DNA of 64,000 bases from Mangrovivirga halotolerans. GTDB lineage: Bacteria > Bacteroidota > Bacteroidia > Cytophagales > Cyclobacteriaceae. Within the stretch, counting starts at the first letter, position 1. Every line of letters begins with the position of its first letter. The position numbers and the translations under genes are program-made. Positions 45,217-54,348 of the stretch are shown piece after piece. Location of the stretch: contig NZ_JAPFQN010000001.1 in assembly GCF_026241165.1 (NCBI RefSeq), positions 248,001-312,000 of the forward strand, given 5' to 3'. The notes beneath the pieces are model-generated. The model was not told where the DNA came from. It saw nothing but the letters and a program-made list of their open reading frames with translations, and searched no databases.

Positions 45217-46521
45217 TTATTCTAGAATTTTAATTAGTCCCATTTGATCCTCGCTAGCAGAAATCAATGTCCATCCTGTAGTAGAGTTATTATCATCTTT
45301 ACTTGCGTAAACTCTCCATCTGTATACTTTACCAACTTCTAATGCTGGAACTGTTGCATTTCCGTCAGAGTTGTATGTAATAGATCTTTGAGATGATGGA
45401 ATAACTATATTTTTAACTGGTAAATCTCCAGAAGTATCAAAACCTCCCCAGATAACATTACCCGTAGCAGCTTCAGTCACCTCAATAACATAATCAGAAG
45501 TTGAAGAATAAGCTACCCAGGTAAACTCAGGAGTTGTATTTGTAATCTCTACAGGAATAGTAGATGAAAGTTCATTAGAAGGAGAAGTTACCTGAACAGA
45601 ACCTGTAATATCAAAATCTAATTCTGTTGCAACACCAGTAATTTCTACCGTTGGTTCTCCGAATTTAAAAATACGATCCGGATCCATTACGCGTTGATCA
45701 TTCGCATAACTAGCTCTTCCAATATAAGTTCCGTTAGGAATATCAGTAATTAAATATTGACCATCCTGAGTGAAACCAGTTAATCCAGGAAGAGTTTCTT
45801 TAGTTATTGGATGTACAAGTGATACATCTACATCTTTATTTTCTGCAGCAAGGTTAGTAACCATTCCTGATAACTCTCCAGATGCTCCAGCAGTAAGAGA
45901 AACATTTACATCTGCAGTCTCAGTATCAGCACTAACAGAAGCTGTTTCGGTTGATGAATTAAAACCAGCAATCCAGCCATTAACTGAATATGATCCGCCT
46001 GCTACATTATAAATTGTGTAATTACCTTCTTCATCTGTAATCGCAGAATAAGCTACATCTCCAGCTTCAGCAATTACCAGAACACCTTGTACAGGGTTTG
46101 TACCTTCAGTTACCGTTCCGGAAATATACCCAAGTCCCTGTTGGTCATTCGGAAATAAAACAACATTGTTTTCAGTCTCCACTCCTACAGTAATATCAAA
46201 AGGTACAGCAGCTATACCAGCTGGTGGATTTGCAAGATATCCTTGTGCAGAAACTTTTACGAAATAACTACCCGGATCAAGTTCAGTAGAATAATTTCCA
46301 TCTGCATCAGTTGTTAAAGTTAAAACAGGAGAATTATTATTTGCATCATAAATAACTACAGAGGCTCCTTCGATAGCGGTTTGATCATTTCCATTCGTAA
46401 CCATACCTATTACGGTACCCGTTGTCGGAGCTTCCTCTTCATCATCACTACATGATGAGATCAATACAGCGATAACACTAAAAAGTGCTAAGACTGTTCT
46501 TAAGTTTAGTAATCGATCCAT
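45217..46521 (-). CDS. lipoprotein with carboxypeptidase-regulatory-like repeats
   Basis: A 434-residue secreted lipoprotein: signal peptide with lipobox ending VLISSCSDDEEE (Cys24), acidic after the cysteine as in surface-exposed Bacteroidota lipoproteins. It then has three to four CarboxypepD_reg-like beta-sandwich repeats (GTVIGMVTNGNDQTAIEGASVVIYDA, GYISGTVTEGTNPVQGVLVIA, GELSGMVTNLAAENKDVDV) and a C-terminal fibronectin-like region (about 320-430: TTPEFTWVAYSSTSDYVIEVTEA, GKVYRWRVYASKDD). No catalytic motif is seen, so it is probably a binding or structural surface protein. It follows the S8 protease gene in the same direction but has 254 bp of separation and a terminator between. Confidence 0.83.
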   Translation of the reverse strand: MDRLLNLRTVLALFSVIAVLISSCSDDEEEAPTTGTVIGMVTNGNDQTAIEGASVVIYDANNNSPVLTLTTDADGNYSTELDPGSYFVKVSAQGYLANPPAGIAAVPFDITVGVETENNVVLFPNDQQGLGYISGTVTEGTNPVQGVLVIAEAGDVAYSAITDEEGNYTIYNVAGGSYSVNGWIAGFNSSTETASVSADTETADVNVSLTAGASGELSGMVTNLAAENKDVDVSLVHPITKETLPGLTGFTQDGQYLITDIPNGTYIGRASYANDQRVMDPDRIFKFGEPTVEITGVATELDFDITGSVQVTSPSNELSSTIPVEITNTTPEFTWVAYSSTSDYVIEVTEAATGNVIWGGFDTSGDLPVKNIVIPSSQRSITYNSDGNATVPALEVGKVYRWRVYASKDDNNSTTGWTLISASEDQMGLIKILE

Positions 46522-46709
46522 ATTTGGTTAAGTATACTTTAGGTTTAAAAAATTTTATACAAATCTAATACTTCACCAAAAGAATCAGCGCTCTTAAAAT
46601 GACGAAACAAAGGGAAAAATCAGTGATGTACCTAAATAATTATATAAAAAAATAATATTTATATTAAACCAAGAATTGCTTTGACTACATAAAGATTCTT
46701 AATTCTATA

Positions 46710-46745
46710 AATAAAAAAAGCAGAGTCTTTAAATGACTCTGCTTT
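46710..46745 (-). terminator. intrinsic terminator of the S8 protease gene
   Basis: Minus-strand AAAGCAGAGTC, loop ATTTAAA, GACTCTGCTTT followed by TTTTATTT: an 11-bp perfect stem. It ends 30 nt after the protease stop. The remainder of the 46522-46775 gap is AT-rich leader for the 45217-46521 lipoprotein gene; I see no other gene. Confidence 0.9.
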
Positions 46746-46775
46746 CCTTTATCAATGTAATATTTTTTTTAAATT

Positions 46776-47981
46776 TTAGTGAACTGCAATAGGATCACTA
46801 TTTCCATCAGGGTCACCAATAACAGTACCATCAGTACTAATGTTACCAAGTAACAGGATACCAGCAACATGAGGAGTTGCCATTGAAGTACCTGAAATAG
46901 TATTATATCCTCCATCTTTCCAAGTAGACTTAATACTTACACCAGGAGCACAATAATCAACAGGTGGATTTGCATAATTTGAGAAGCTCGCCCATTGATC
47001 ATTAATATCCATAGCAGAAATAGTGTAAATGTTATTACCATTTACTCTGGCAGGAGACGACCCATTAGAATCAGTGCTTTCATTTCCTGCTGCGAGACAC
47101 ATGTTAATTCCATTAGCAGCAGCTGCTTTTACCGCATCATCCAAAGCAGGCGATACGGGGCCTCCAAGACTCATATTTGCAACATCACCGGCAGAACCGT
47201 TAGCAGCAACATAATCTACTCCGGCAATTACACCAGAATAAGAACCGCTACCTCTTGCATCAAGAACTTTAACTGGTACAACAGTTGCACCAGCTGCTAC
47301 GCCTACTACACCAGTTTCATTATCAATAGCTGCAATTGTTCCAGCTACGTGAGAACCATGACCATTAAGATCATCAGCTGATTTAGCATCTCTACCAGAT
47401 GTAAATGCATTAAATGCTCTTGAAGCATCTACATTTAGATCTTCATGATCTAAATCAACACCAGAGTCAATAACCCAGGCAACGTTATTACCAGTATAGG
47501 TGATACCGCCATTAACTCTTGTGATACCAAAAGGTATTTCTTCACCTGTGGAACTTCCTCCACCACCACCTGCCCATGGTGGTGCTTTCATAATAATTTG
47601 ATAATCAGGCTCTACAGATTTCACTCTTGGATCATTGATTATAGATTCTACATCAAAATCGCTGATTTCAGCAACAAACCCTTGAATACCGCCACTATAA
47701 ACTCGTTCTAAAGCGAATTGAGAAGCCTTTTCTTTAAGGAATGATTCTGCTGTGGCTGCCATAATCTCCTGCCCTTCAGCAAAAGAAGATGGAGCAAATC
47801 TGCCATTAGCATCTTCGTTGAAAACTACAATATATTTACCAGGAATAACCTGATACTCATAAGTTGCAGTTTGTTCAGATTGAATTTCGGTTGAAGTTGA
47901 AAGTTCTTCTGTTTGCTCACAAGCAGTAAAAAAGATTACCGCAAACAATGTAAGCACAATCTTAAAATTAAGCTTTGTCAT
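46776..47981 (-). CDS. S8 family (subtilisin/proteinase K-like) lipoprotein protease
   Basis: A 401-residue secreted serine protease. Lipobox FFTACEQTEE (Cys near 21), then an I9 propeptide inhibitor domain (about 45-130: PGKYIVVFNED, RVYSGGIQGFVAEIS, DPRVKSVEPDYQI), a glycine-rich junction (WAGGGGGSSTG), and a subtilase domain with the triad Asp in WVIDSGVDLDHED (near 173), His in NGHGSHVAGTIA (near 207) and Ser in ISGTSMATPHVAG (near 367), plus the oxyanion Asn in AAGNES. It ends soon after, with no type IX secretion C-terminal domain. Lipidation would keep it on the envelope. Likely monocistronic. Confidence 0.93.
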   Translation of the reverse strand: MTKLNFKIVLTLFAVIFFTACEQTEELSTSTEIQSEQTATYEYQVIPGKYIVVFNEDANGRFAPSSFAEGQEIMAATAESFLKEKASQFALERVYSGGIQGFVAEISDFDVESIINDPRVKSVEPDYQIIMKAPPWAGGGGGSSTGEEIPFGITRVNGGITYTGNNVAWVIDSGVDLDHEDLNVDASRAFNAFTSGRDAKSADDLNGHGSHVAGTIAAIDNETGVVGVAAGATVVPVKVLDARGSGSYSGVIAGVDYVAANGSAGDVANMSLGGPVSPALDDAVKAAAANGINMCLAAGNESTDSNGSSPARVNGNNIYTISAMDINDQWASFSNYANPPVDYCAPGVSIKSTWKDGGYNTISGTSMATPHVAGILLLGNISTDGTVIGDPDGNSDPIAVH

Positions 47982-48129
47982 ATTAAATTGTTTAGGTTTG
48001 AAATTGATAGACCCACGAAGCTAAAATTTAATTCTTGCTTAACAAAATTTTAAAATGACAAGTTTTGACAAAATTTTATGTAACTCTTACATTATAAGCC
48101 TGAAACATTATACCGTAAAAATAAAATGC

Positions 48130-48159
48130 AAAAAAAATCACTGAAATCTTATTCAGTGA
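48130..48159 (-). terminator. intrinsic terminator of the 145-residue unknown gene
   Basis: Minus-strand TCACTGAA, loop TAAGAT, TTCAGTGA followed by TTTTTTT. It is 33 nt after the stop at 48193. The rest of the 47982-48192 gap shows TGACAAGTTTTGACAAAA on the plus strand (direct repeat of TTGACA-like units) and the S8 gene leader. Confidence 0.88.
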
Positions 48160-48192
48160 CTTAACTTTTTTCGATAAATAACACTATTACAC

Positions 48193-48630
48193 CTATGAAC
48201 CTATTGCTTCCTCCAACGAATCTCTATATTGAATATCCAATTGCTTAAAGTGACCTTCAGGATATTTCGACATTATACTCTCCCTGCCAATCTTAACACT
48301 CTTATTGAATAAATCATCATCAGGTAGGATTTTTCTATGTGTTTTTAATCCCAAAGAAGATGCTTTTTCTTTCCATTGTGTATAATACCATTCCATTGAT
48401 GGCTGGTTAAAAACTGAAAGTGATCTTTTGTCAAATACAAGTTTTTTAACTTTGTTTTGAAGTAAAACAGTGTCTGTAATGTAATTGAATATTTCCCTAA
48501 ACTGATTTTCAGGAATATAATTTTGAGTTGACTTAACTATCAACACAGCATTATCATCATTCGAAAAATATATTTCAGCATTATTAAAAGATTTCACAAG
48601 CTGACCGTTAATATTATTAATAGTATCCAT
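48193..48630 (-). CDS. conserved hypothetical protein (145 aa), SEC14/STAS-like alpha-beta fold possible
   Basis: A 145-residue soluble protein I do not recognise. It reads as alternating strands and helices: DNAVLIVKSTQNYIPENQFREIFNYI, VKKLVFDKRSLSVFNQPSMEWYYTQW, then SLGLKTHRKILPDDDLFNKSVKIG and a C-terminal helix. The pattern D-K-R-S-L-S-x-F, W-x6-W and H-R-K-I-L-P with F-x-K-S-V-K-x-G is reminiscent of SpoIIAA/STAS-like proteins common in Cytophagales, but I cannot confirm it. Single gene with its own terminator; divergent from the DUF502 gene across 117 bp. No signal peptide or membrane segment. Confidence 0.7.
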   Translation of the reverse strand: MDTINNINGQLVKSFNNAEIYFSNDDNAVLIVKSTQNYIPENQFREIFNYITDTVLLQNKVKKLVFDKRSLSVFNQPSMEWYYTQWKEKASSLGLKTHRKILPDDDLFNKSVKIGRESIMSKYPEGHFKQLDIQYRDSLEEAIGS

Positions 48631-48747
48631 AAAAAGTATTTAGTTTCTTATAAGGAACATGATTAATATATTATTGTTTATCCATTTTTTTTCTTTCTCT
48701 TAAATTCAAACTATAATTACGATTAAATAGTCTATTTACAGAAAAAC

Positions 48748-49353
48748 ATGCCAAGTAAAATAAATAAGCCAAAACCTGAAGAGAAAAAGCCAAGCAAAAG
48801 AATATTGAGATATTTTTTTAACGGGCTTCTTTTTATCGCGCCAGTAGCTGTTACTATATATGTTATATATTCAGTTGTTGGATGGGTTGATAATCTTTTA
48901 CCCATAAATATTCCCGGTTTGGGATTTGTAACAATCCTGGCTGTAATTACTATCATTGGCTACATTGGTTCTACTTTTATTTCCCGGCCGATAATTGATC
49001 TTTTTGAAAAAACAATTGTCAGAATACCATTGATTAGTTTGTTATTTACTTCAATTAAAGATTTGACAGAAGCCTTTGTCGGAGAAAAGAAGAAATTTAA
49101 GCATCCTGTGATAGTCAATATCAATGGTCAAAAAGAAGTACAGAGATTAGGCTTTATAACAAGAAGTGATTTGTCAGTTATAGGTATTGAAGATAAGGTA
49201 GCAGTATATTTCCCTCATTCCTATAATGTATCAGGCAATATCTTTTTTTACCCCCGGGAATGGGTAAATCCTGTTGAAGTATCTTCCTCTGAGGCAATGA
49301 AATTCCTCGTTTCAGGGGGGATAAGCGGCTGGAACAAAGATTATATAAAATAA
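48748..49353 (+). CDS. DUF502-family membrane protein
   Basis: A 201-residue protein of the DUF502 family, function unknown. A basic, lysine-rich N-terminus (about 1-25) precedes two membrane helices (LLFIAPVAVTIYVIYSVVGWV near 32 and GFVTILAVITIIGYIGSTF near 66), then the characteristic IVRIPLISLLFTSIKDLTEAFVGEKKKF and a soluble domain with RLGFITRSD, VAVYFPHSYNVSGNIFFYPREWV and a C-terminal SSEAMKFLVSGGISGW. All family landmarks are present. Single gene: an intrinsic terminator lies 43 nt after the stop. Plants and bacteria both carry the family; the neighbours here give no hint of role. Confidence 0.88.
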   Translation: MPSKINKPKPEEKKPSKRILRYFFNGLLFIAPVAVTIYVIYSVVGWVDNLLPINIPGLGFVTILAVITIIGYIGSTFISRPIIDLFEKTIVRIPLISLLFTSIKDLTEAFVGEKKKFKHPVIVNINGQKEVQRLGFITRSDLSVIGIEDKVAVYFPHSYNVSGNIFFYPREWVNPVEVSSSEAMKFLVSGGISGWNKDYIK

Positions 49354-49396
49354 TGTTTTAATTAATTTTCATTTATAAAATTATCTACTGAAATTT

Positions 49397-49430
49397 AAAT
49401 GGAGGCAAAATTTTGTCTCCATTTTTTATT
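49397..49430 (+). terminator. intrinsic terminator of the DUF502 gene
   Basis: AAATGGAGGCAAAA pairs with TTTTGTCTCCATTT (one G-U), followed by TTTATTTC. It ends only 7 nt before the aminotransferase ATG, so the aminotransferase promoter must overlap it or its transcript arises by read-through. Confidence 0.85.
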
Positions 49431-49436
49431 TCAGTT

Positions 49437-50753
49437 ATGAGACAAAAATTATTAAGCGACGGTTCTAAAGAACTAAATTACGAGATTAGAGCAATAGTAT
49501 CCAAAGCCGAAAAACTGCAAGCTCTTGGTAAAAAAATTTATTGGGAAAATATTGGTGATCCGATTCAAAAGCACCACAAGATTCCTCTATGGATGAAAAA
49601 CGAAATTACCGCGCTTTTGAAAGAGGATAATACGTATGGTTATTGTCATAGCATGGGAGTACTTGCTACCCGTCAATACCTTGCGAAAAAAACAAATCAA
49701 TTAGAAGGTTGTGATATCACGGCGGATGATATTCTGTTTTTTAATGGCCTTGGTGATGCTATTTCCACTGTTTATCAATTCATTGAACCATCGAGCAGAA
49801 TTATTGGCCCCTCACCTTCCTATAGCACTCATAGTTCGGCAGAGGCTGCACATGCCAATCAAAGCCCAGTAACCTACCTGTTAGATCCAGATAATAATTG
49901 GTTTCCCGATCTTGATGATCTTTATAACAAGGTTAAGTATAATCCTTCTGTTACAGGAATATTAATTATAAATCCAGATAATCCAACCGGAATGGTCTAC
50001 CCAAGGGAAATACTGGAAAAGATGGTAGCAATTGCCAAAGAGTTTGATCTTTTGATTATTGCTGATGAAATATATGAAAACATCACCTACAATAATGCCC
50101 AGACTGCTAAACTTGCTGAATTAATAGGTGACCATCCAGGAATATCAATGAAAGGTATTTCTAAGGAAATGCCCTGGCCTGGCAGCAGATGTGGATGGAT
50201 CGAGTTTTACAACAGAAAGAAGAATGATGAATTTGATAAATTCGCCAGAGCTTTGATAAATGCCAAAATGATTGAAGTGTGTGCTACCAAATTACCACAA
50301 CTAGCTATTCCAAGAATTTACGAAAACACCAATTTTAAAGAATACAGAAATGTTGAAAATGAAAAGATAGGTAAAAAAAGCAGGTTGCTTGAATCATATC
50401 TTGCTGATATACCAGGAATAAAGTTTAACCGGACTAATGGTGCATTCTATAATTCAATCATTTTCGAACATGGAGTTATAGATGAAAAGAATACATTAAG
50501 AATAGAAAACACAAAAATCAGAGAACTGATTGAAGAATGGGTTAACAAACCAGACATTAAAAATGATCAGCGATTTGTTTACTATTTACTTGGTGCTTAC
50601 GGTATTTGTGTGGTCCCGGTAAGTAGCTTTTGCAGTCAATTAGATGGTTTTAGAATTACTTTACTTGAAGATGATGAAGAAACCTGCAATTACATTTACT
50701 CCAACCTGCGAAAGGCTCTTTTAGAGTATTTAGAGATCAAACAGATAGCATAA
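49437..50753 (+). CDS. class I/II PLP-dependent aminotransferase
   Basis: A 438-residue fold-type I aminotransferase. Motifs: the N-terminal helix of the AlaT/AspC-like group (LSDGSKELNYEIRAIVSKAEKLQALGKKIYWENIGDP-type), FNGLGDAISTVYQ, IINPDNPTGMVYPREIL, LLIIADEIYENITY with the Asp/Tyr cofactor contacts, and the Schiff-base lysine in GISKEMPWPGSRCGW near residue 243, ending with the substrate-carboxylate Arg in LDGFRITLLEDDE. Alanine or aspartate aminotransferase activity is plausible. I use ATG 49437; a TTG at 49413 lies inside the preceding terminator hairpin and is rejected. A terminator follows 2 nt after the stop. Confidence 0.9.
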   Translation: MRQKLLSDGSKELNYEIRAIVSKAEKLQALGKKIYWENIGDPIQKHHKIPLWMKNEITALLKEDNTYGYCHSMGVLATRQYLAKKTNQLEGCDITADDILFFNGLGDAISTVYQFIEPSSRIIGPSPSYSTHSSAEAAHANQSPVTYLLDPDNNWFPDLDDLYNKVKYNPSVTGILIINPDNPTGMVYPREILEKMVAIAKEFDLLIIADEIYENITYNNAQTAKLAELIGDHPGISMKGISKEMPWPGSRCGWIEFYNRKKNDEFDKFARALINAKMIEVCATKLPQLAIPRIYENTNFKEYRNVENEKIGKKSRLLESYLADIPGIKFNRTNGAFYNSIIFEHGVIDEKNTLRIENTKIRELIEEWVNKPDIKNDQRFVYYLLGAYGICVVPVSSFCSQLDGFRITLLEDDEETCNYIYSNLRKALLEYLEIKQIA

Positions 50754-50779
50754 AAAAAGCCTCTCCATTGAGAGGCTTT
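50752..50779. terminator. bidirectional terminator between the aminotransferase and nqrE
   Basis: AAAGCCTCTC, loop CATT, GAGAGGCTTT. On the minus strand it is followed by TTTTTTTAT, which makes it the terminator of the nqr operon; the plus-strand tail AAATTTTAT is weaker. Confidence 0.88.
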
Positions 50780-50801
50780 AAATTTTATATTTTCCTGATG
50801 C

Positions 50802-51413
50802 TTACACAGCAATTCCAATAAATGATTTAAAAGCAATAGCCATTAAACCTGTTATAAGCATTGTGATACCAATTCCTTTTAATGGTTTAGGAACATTACT
50901 ATACTTTAGCTTTTCACGTACAGCTGCAAGAGCTACGATAGCCAAAGCAAATCCTAATCCAGATCCAAAACCGTAAACTGAAGCTTGTGGCAAAGTATAA
51001 TCTCTCTGTACCATAAAAAGAGAACCACCAAGGATAGAACAGTTTACTGCAATTAGTGGAAGGAATATACCTAATGAACCATATAATGAAGGAGAAAATT
51101 TCTCAATCACCATCTCTACAAGCTGTACCATACCTGCAATAACAGCAATGAACATAATGAATTGCAAGAATTCAAGGTTTACATTAGCAAATTCAGCGCT
51201 AATCCATGTTAAGGCACCTTCTCTTAAAACATACTGTTGTAATAACCAGTTTACAGGAGCTGTGATCGAGAGAACGAAAACAACTGCAAGACCTAATCCA
51301 AGAGCAGTACTAACTTTCTTAGATACCGCAAGAAATGAACACATTCCAAGGAAATAGGCGAAAATCATATTGTCGATAAATATCGACCGGACTGCTAAGC
51401 TTACTAAATCCAT
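50802..51413 (-). CDS. nqrE: Na+-translocating NADH:quinone reductase subunit E
   Basis: A 203-residue polytopic inner-membrane subunit with about six helices, homologous to NqrD and RnfA. The conserved cysteines thought to ligate an intramembrane [2Fe-2S] cluster with NqrD are visible in [13 protein letters not shown] near residue 25 and [11 protein letters not shown] near 120, and the [13 protein letters not shown] segment is typical. It contributes to the sodium channel path. It is 13 nt downstream of nqrD and last in the operon: a terminator follows, with no nqrF. Start at the ATG preceding [14 protein letters not shown]. Confidence 0.96.
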   Translation of the reverse strand: MDLVSLAVRSIFIDNMIFAYFLGMCSFLAVSKKVSTALGLGLAVVFVLSITAPVNWLLQQYVLREGALTWISAEFANVNLEFLQFIMFIAVIAGMVQLVEMVIEKFSPSLYGSLGIFLPLIAVNCSILGGSLFMVQRDYTLPQASVYGFGSGLGFALAIVALAAVREKLKYSNVPKPLKGIGITMLITGLMAIAFKSFIGIAV

Positions 51414-51426
51414 CTATATAATATTT

Positions 51427-52104
51427 TTAATTTTCAACATAACCTGTTACATAGCGCTGTACCCAGATCAGGATACCCAAAATAATGAATGCTCCGACAG
51501 AATCAACCATCATTGAGTTAGCCTGATAAGCTATACCAAGCTCTTCAAATACTTTGAAGTTAAATATAGATCCTGAGCCAAGTAATTCTCTAAAGAAGGC
51601 TACTGTCAAAATAATCCATGCATATCCAAAACCAGATCCAAATCCATCAAGAAGTGAATCATAAGGTTTATTACCCATTGCAAATGCTTCAAGTCTACCC
51701 ATTACAATACAGTTTGTAATAATCAGACCGACGAAAGCACCAAGTACTTTATACATCGGGTAGCTATAAGCTTTTAATACCTCACTTACAATTGTTACCA
51801 GTGATGCAATAACTGCAAGCTGAACGATAATACGAACCCTTGTTGGAATCAGGTTTCTCATTAATGAAATAATGAGGTTTGAAAATACAATTACAAAGAT
51901 CACAGCTATTGACATGATCAAGGTAGGTTGTAATTTCACTGTTACAGCCAGTGCAGAACAAATACCCAATACCTGAACTGTGATCGGGTTATCCTCATTG
52001 AGTGGATCACTAAGAATTTGTTTTCTACGTTTTGACAATAATGGCTCGGAAACCTTCTTTGGTTTCTTTACCTCGCTTTGTACTTCAGTAGTTTCTGTAC
52101 TCAT
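51427..52104 (-). CDS. nqrD: Na+-translocating NADH:quinone reductase subunit D
   Basis: A 225-residue membrane subunit paired with NqrE. After a charged N-terminal extension of about 20 residues (VKKPKKVSEPLLSKRRKQI), it has NPITVQVLGICSALAVT with the cluster cysteine near 49 and IITNCIVMGRLEAFAMGN with the second near 132, and six hydrophobic helices. The length is slightly greater than the Vibrio protein because of the N-terminal extension. It lies 24 nt downstream of nqrC and 13 nt upstream of nqrE. Confidence 0.96.
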   Translation of the reverse strand: MSTETTEVQSEVKKPKKVSEPLLSKRRKQILSDPLNEDNPITVQVLGICSALAVTVKLQPTLIMSIAVIFVIVFSNLIISLMRNLIPTRVRIIVQLAVIASLVTIVSEVLKAYSYPMYKVLGAFVGLIITNCIVMGRLEAFAMGNKPYDSLLDGFGSGFGYAWIILTVAFFRELLGSGSIFNFKVFEELGIAYQANSMMVDSVGAFIILGILIWVQRYVTGYVEN

Positions 52105-52128
52105 AATTACAGTAATTAATATTTTTAA

Positions 52129-52986
52129 TTAGAGCGCAGCTTGTACTTCGCCCGACTTCTTTTTGTCAATGTAATCTAAATAATAATGAAGGTACGCCTC
52201 AAGCATTTGGTTTACACCGTTTGCTGTTAAAGTTGCACCAGACATACCATCAACCTTGTGGGGTCCTAATTTATCTTCAGGATTCCCTTCTCCCTTGACC
52301 ATTGTAACAGAGACAAGTTCTCCGGCATCACTAAAGATAGTCTTGCCATTATATCGGCTTTTCACATCCTGATTGGTTATTCTTGCTCCAAGACCAGGAG
52401 TTTCTCCCACGTGACCAAAAGATACACCTTTAATTACATTCAAATTGTTTTCTAAAGCAATATATCCAAAGATATTATTCCATAGTCCATTTCCATAAAC
52501 AGGGAAAATATAGGCATCAACATTGTCGCCTTCACCTTCTGTATATTTAAAAACCGGAAATAAAGCCTCTTCTTCTATTGCTTCAGCACTTTTGATTAAT
52601 GTTTCAGCTTCTTTTTTAGCCTCTTCATCACCAGTTCTTTCTGCTAGCTGAGTTAATTTCGCTGCTTCTCTACGCTGCTTCTGAGCTTTGAAAAGCTTTC
52701 TGAATTGCTTATTTACATTAACTTTTTCAGCAACAGCATCATCTATCTCTTCGCCATTTACATCAACAACAAGAGAAGAAATATGCTCTTTATAGAACGT
52801 TAATATTTCATTGTTCTTCATTTCAGATACATCAGTCACAGCACTTAAAATCTGAGACTTGGTATCTAATTCTATTGACTTTTGCTGCGCCGGCTTTAAG
52901 GCTACAGATGTCAATGCCATTGCACCGCCAACAACGACTGTTAATATTGCGGTGAAAATAATTACGTATCCGTTAGACTGTCGCAC
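52129..52986 (-). CDS. nqrC: Na+-translocating NADH:quinone reductase subunit C
   Basis: A 285-residue subunit with one N-terminal membrane helix (VIIFTAILTVVVGGAMAL) and a periplasmic flavin domain. The covalent FMN threonine is in the SGAT motif DGMSGATLTANGV near residue 255, preceded by GHVGETPGLGARI. A charged insert around 95-140 (KQRREAAKLTQLAERTGDEEAKKEAE) lengthens it relative to Vibrio. The start is GTG: the conserved Bacteroidota opening RQSNGYVIIF begins there. The start lies inside the last codons of nqrB (14-nt overlap), indicating coupled translation. Confidence 0.95.
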   Translation of the reverse strand: MRQSNGYVIIFTAILTVVVGGAMALTSVALKPAQQKSIELDTKSQILSAVTDVSEMKNNEILTFYKEHISSLVVDVNGEEIDDAVAEKVNVNKQFRKLFKAQKQRREAAKLTQLAERTGDEEAKKEAETLIKSAEAIEEEALFPVFKYTEGEGDNVDAYIFPVYGNGLWNNIFGYIALENNLNVIKGVSFGHVGETPGLGARITNQDVKSRYNGKTIFSDAGELVSVTMVKGEGNPEDKLGPHKVDGMSGATLTANGVNQMLEAYLHYYLDYIDKKKSGEVQAAL

Positions 52987-54337
52987 GGCTCAACCTCCTT
53001 TTCTTATTAGCTTTTACAACATATATATCTATAAGTGGAGCAAACACGTTCATCAGAAGTATTGCCAGCATAATTCCTTCAGGATATGCAGGGTTGAATA
53101 CTCTGATCAACACAGTAAGTGCTCCAATCATAATTCCATAAATCCATTTACCCTGGAAAGTGTGTGATGCAGTTACCGGATCAGTAGCCATATAAACAGC
53201 ACCGAAAGCCAGACCTCCCATCACAAGGTGAAACTGAGCAGGAACCTTCATGAATTCACTGGCAGCACCAGAGAATAACATTACTGCTGTAAATATCAAC
53301 ATACCAGCCAACACGCCGATGACTGCCTTTAACTCTCCTTTGATAAACTTTTGATTAATGATGAACAAAATTATTGTTCCCAGTAAAAAAGCAATTTTCA
53401 CACCAGTTCCTAATTGACCAGTGTAATTTATATCATAAATAAAATTGAATAAATATCCCATAAGGAAAGCTCCACCGAAAACTGATAATATAATTCTCCA
53501 GCTTCCAACTCCTGTTGTAATTAATATAAGAGCACCAATAAGAGCCATTAAAGTAGATGTTTCACCAATAGACCCTGGAATAACTCCCAGGAACATGTTT
53601 TGAAAAGTGTAAGCATCACTCAACCAGAAATTAGAGAATGAACTAATGCCGTCCGCAGCAGCCATAGCTAAAGGTGTTGCTCCTGAAAAAGCCTGAACAG
53701 GCTCGCTCATTCCAATAAGACTGTCGCCAAAATAAGTCCAGACATTGTCTCCAGAGATATCTCCAGGATAAGCGAAATAAAGGAATGCACGTGCAGTTAA
53801 AGCTACGTTAAGAATATTCATTCCAGTTCCTCCAAATACCTCTTTACCAATAATTACTGCAAATGCAGTTGCAAGAGCTACCTGCCATAAAGGTATAGTA
53901 GCTGGCATGATCAAAGGAATTAACATCCCTGACACAAGGAAACCTTCATTAACAGGGTGTCTTCTGATCGTAGCAAAAGTAAATTCGATACCTAAACCGG
54001 TAACATAAGATACAATGACAATTGGAAGGACAGCATATGCACCAATAGCAAACTTGTCAAGAAGAGTTGCTGCTTCCTGACCTGTTGCCAGAAAATGCTG
54101 GTGACCAACATTCCAGATTCCAAAAATTAATGTAGGGAGCAAAGCAATGATAACAGTCATCATCATACGCTTCATATCCACTGCATCACGGATTTGAACT
54201 CCTTTTTTGCTCGTTACATCTTTTGGAGCAAAAAGAAGAGTAAAGTGAGCTTCGAAAATATAATAGAACTTTTCCCACTTCCCACCTTTCTCAAAGTGAG
54301 GTTTTTGTTTTTCAAATATGTCTTGTAAAAACTTCAT
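52973..54337 (-). CDS. nqrB: Na+-translocating NADH:quinone reductase subunit B
   Basis: A 454-residue integral membrane subunit with about ten helices, housing covalent FMN and the sodium channel region. The N-terminal cytoplasmic part (FLQDIFEKQKPHFEKGGKWEKFYYIFEAHFTLLF-type) matches NqrB, and the FMN threonine is in VQAFSGATPLAMAAADG (SGAT) near residue 235. FEFTFATIRRHPVNEGFLVSGML and AFGAVYMATDPVTASHT are also conserved. It lies 11 nt downstream of nqrA and overlaps nqrC. All residues I can check by eye for flavin attachment are retained. Confidence 0.97.
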   Translation of the reverse strand: MKFLQDIFEKQKPHFEKGGKWEKFYYIFEAHFTLLFAPKDVTSKKGVQIRDAVDMKRMMMTVIIALLPTLIFGIWNVGHQHFLATGQEAATLLDKFAIGAYAVLPIVIVSYVTGLGIEFTFATIRRHPVNEGFLVSGMLIPLIMPATIPLWQVALATAFAVIIGKEVFGGTGMNILNVALTARAFLYFAYPGDISGDNVWTYFGDSLIGMSEPVQAFSGATPLAMAAADGISSFSNFWLSDAYTFQNMFLGVIPGSIGETSTLMALIGALILITTGVGSWRIILSVFGGAFLMGYLFNFIYDINYTGQLGTGVKIAFLLGTIILFIINQKFIKGELKAVIGVLAGMLIFTAVMLFSGAASEFMKVPAQFHLVMGGLAFGAVYMATDPVTASHTFQGKWIYGIMIGALTVLIRVFNPAYPEGIMLAILLMNVFAPLIDIYVVKANKKRRLSRATV

Positions 54338-54348
54338 AGACAGTCTTA

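Noticed and set aside
46995-47381. 128-residue plus-strand frame inside the S8 protease gene
   Set aside because: Rich in Ser/Ile/Tyr as expected for the complement of a glycine- and alanine-rich subtilase; the protease triad is complete on the other strand.
48053-48078. TGACA-like repeats near the S8 gene as a third copy of the repair palindrome
   Set aside because: TGACAAGTTTTGACA is a direct repeat, not an inverted one with 5-bp spacer, so it does not match the site.
49413-49436. TTG start for the aminotransferase adding eight residues
   Set aside because: Those codons lie in the arm of the DUF502 terminator; the ATG at 49437 gives the standard N-terminus.
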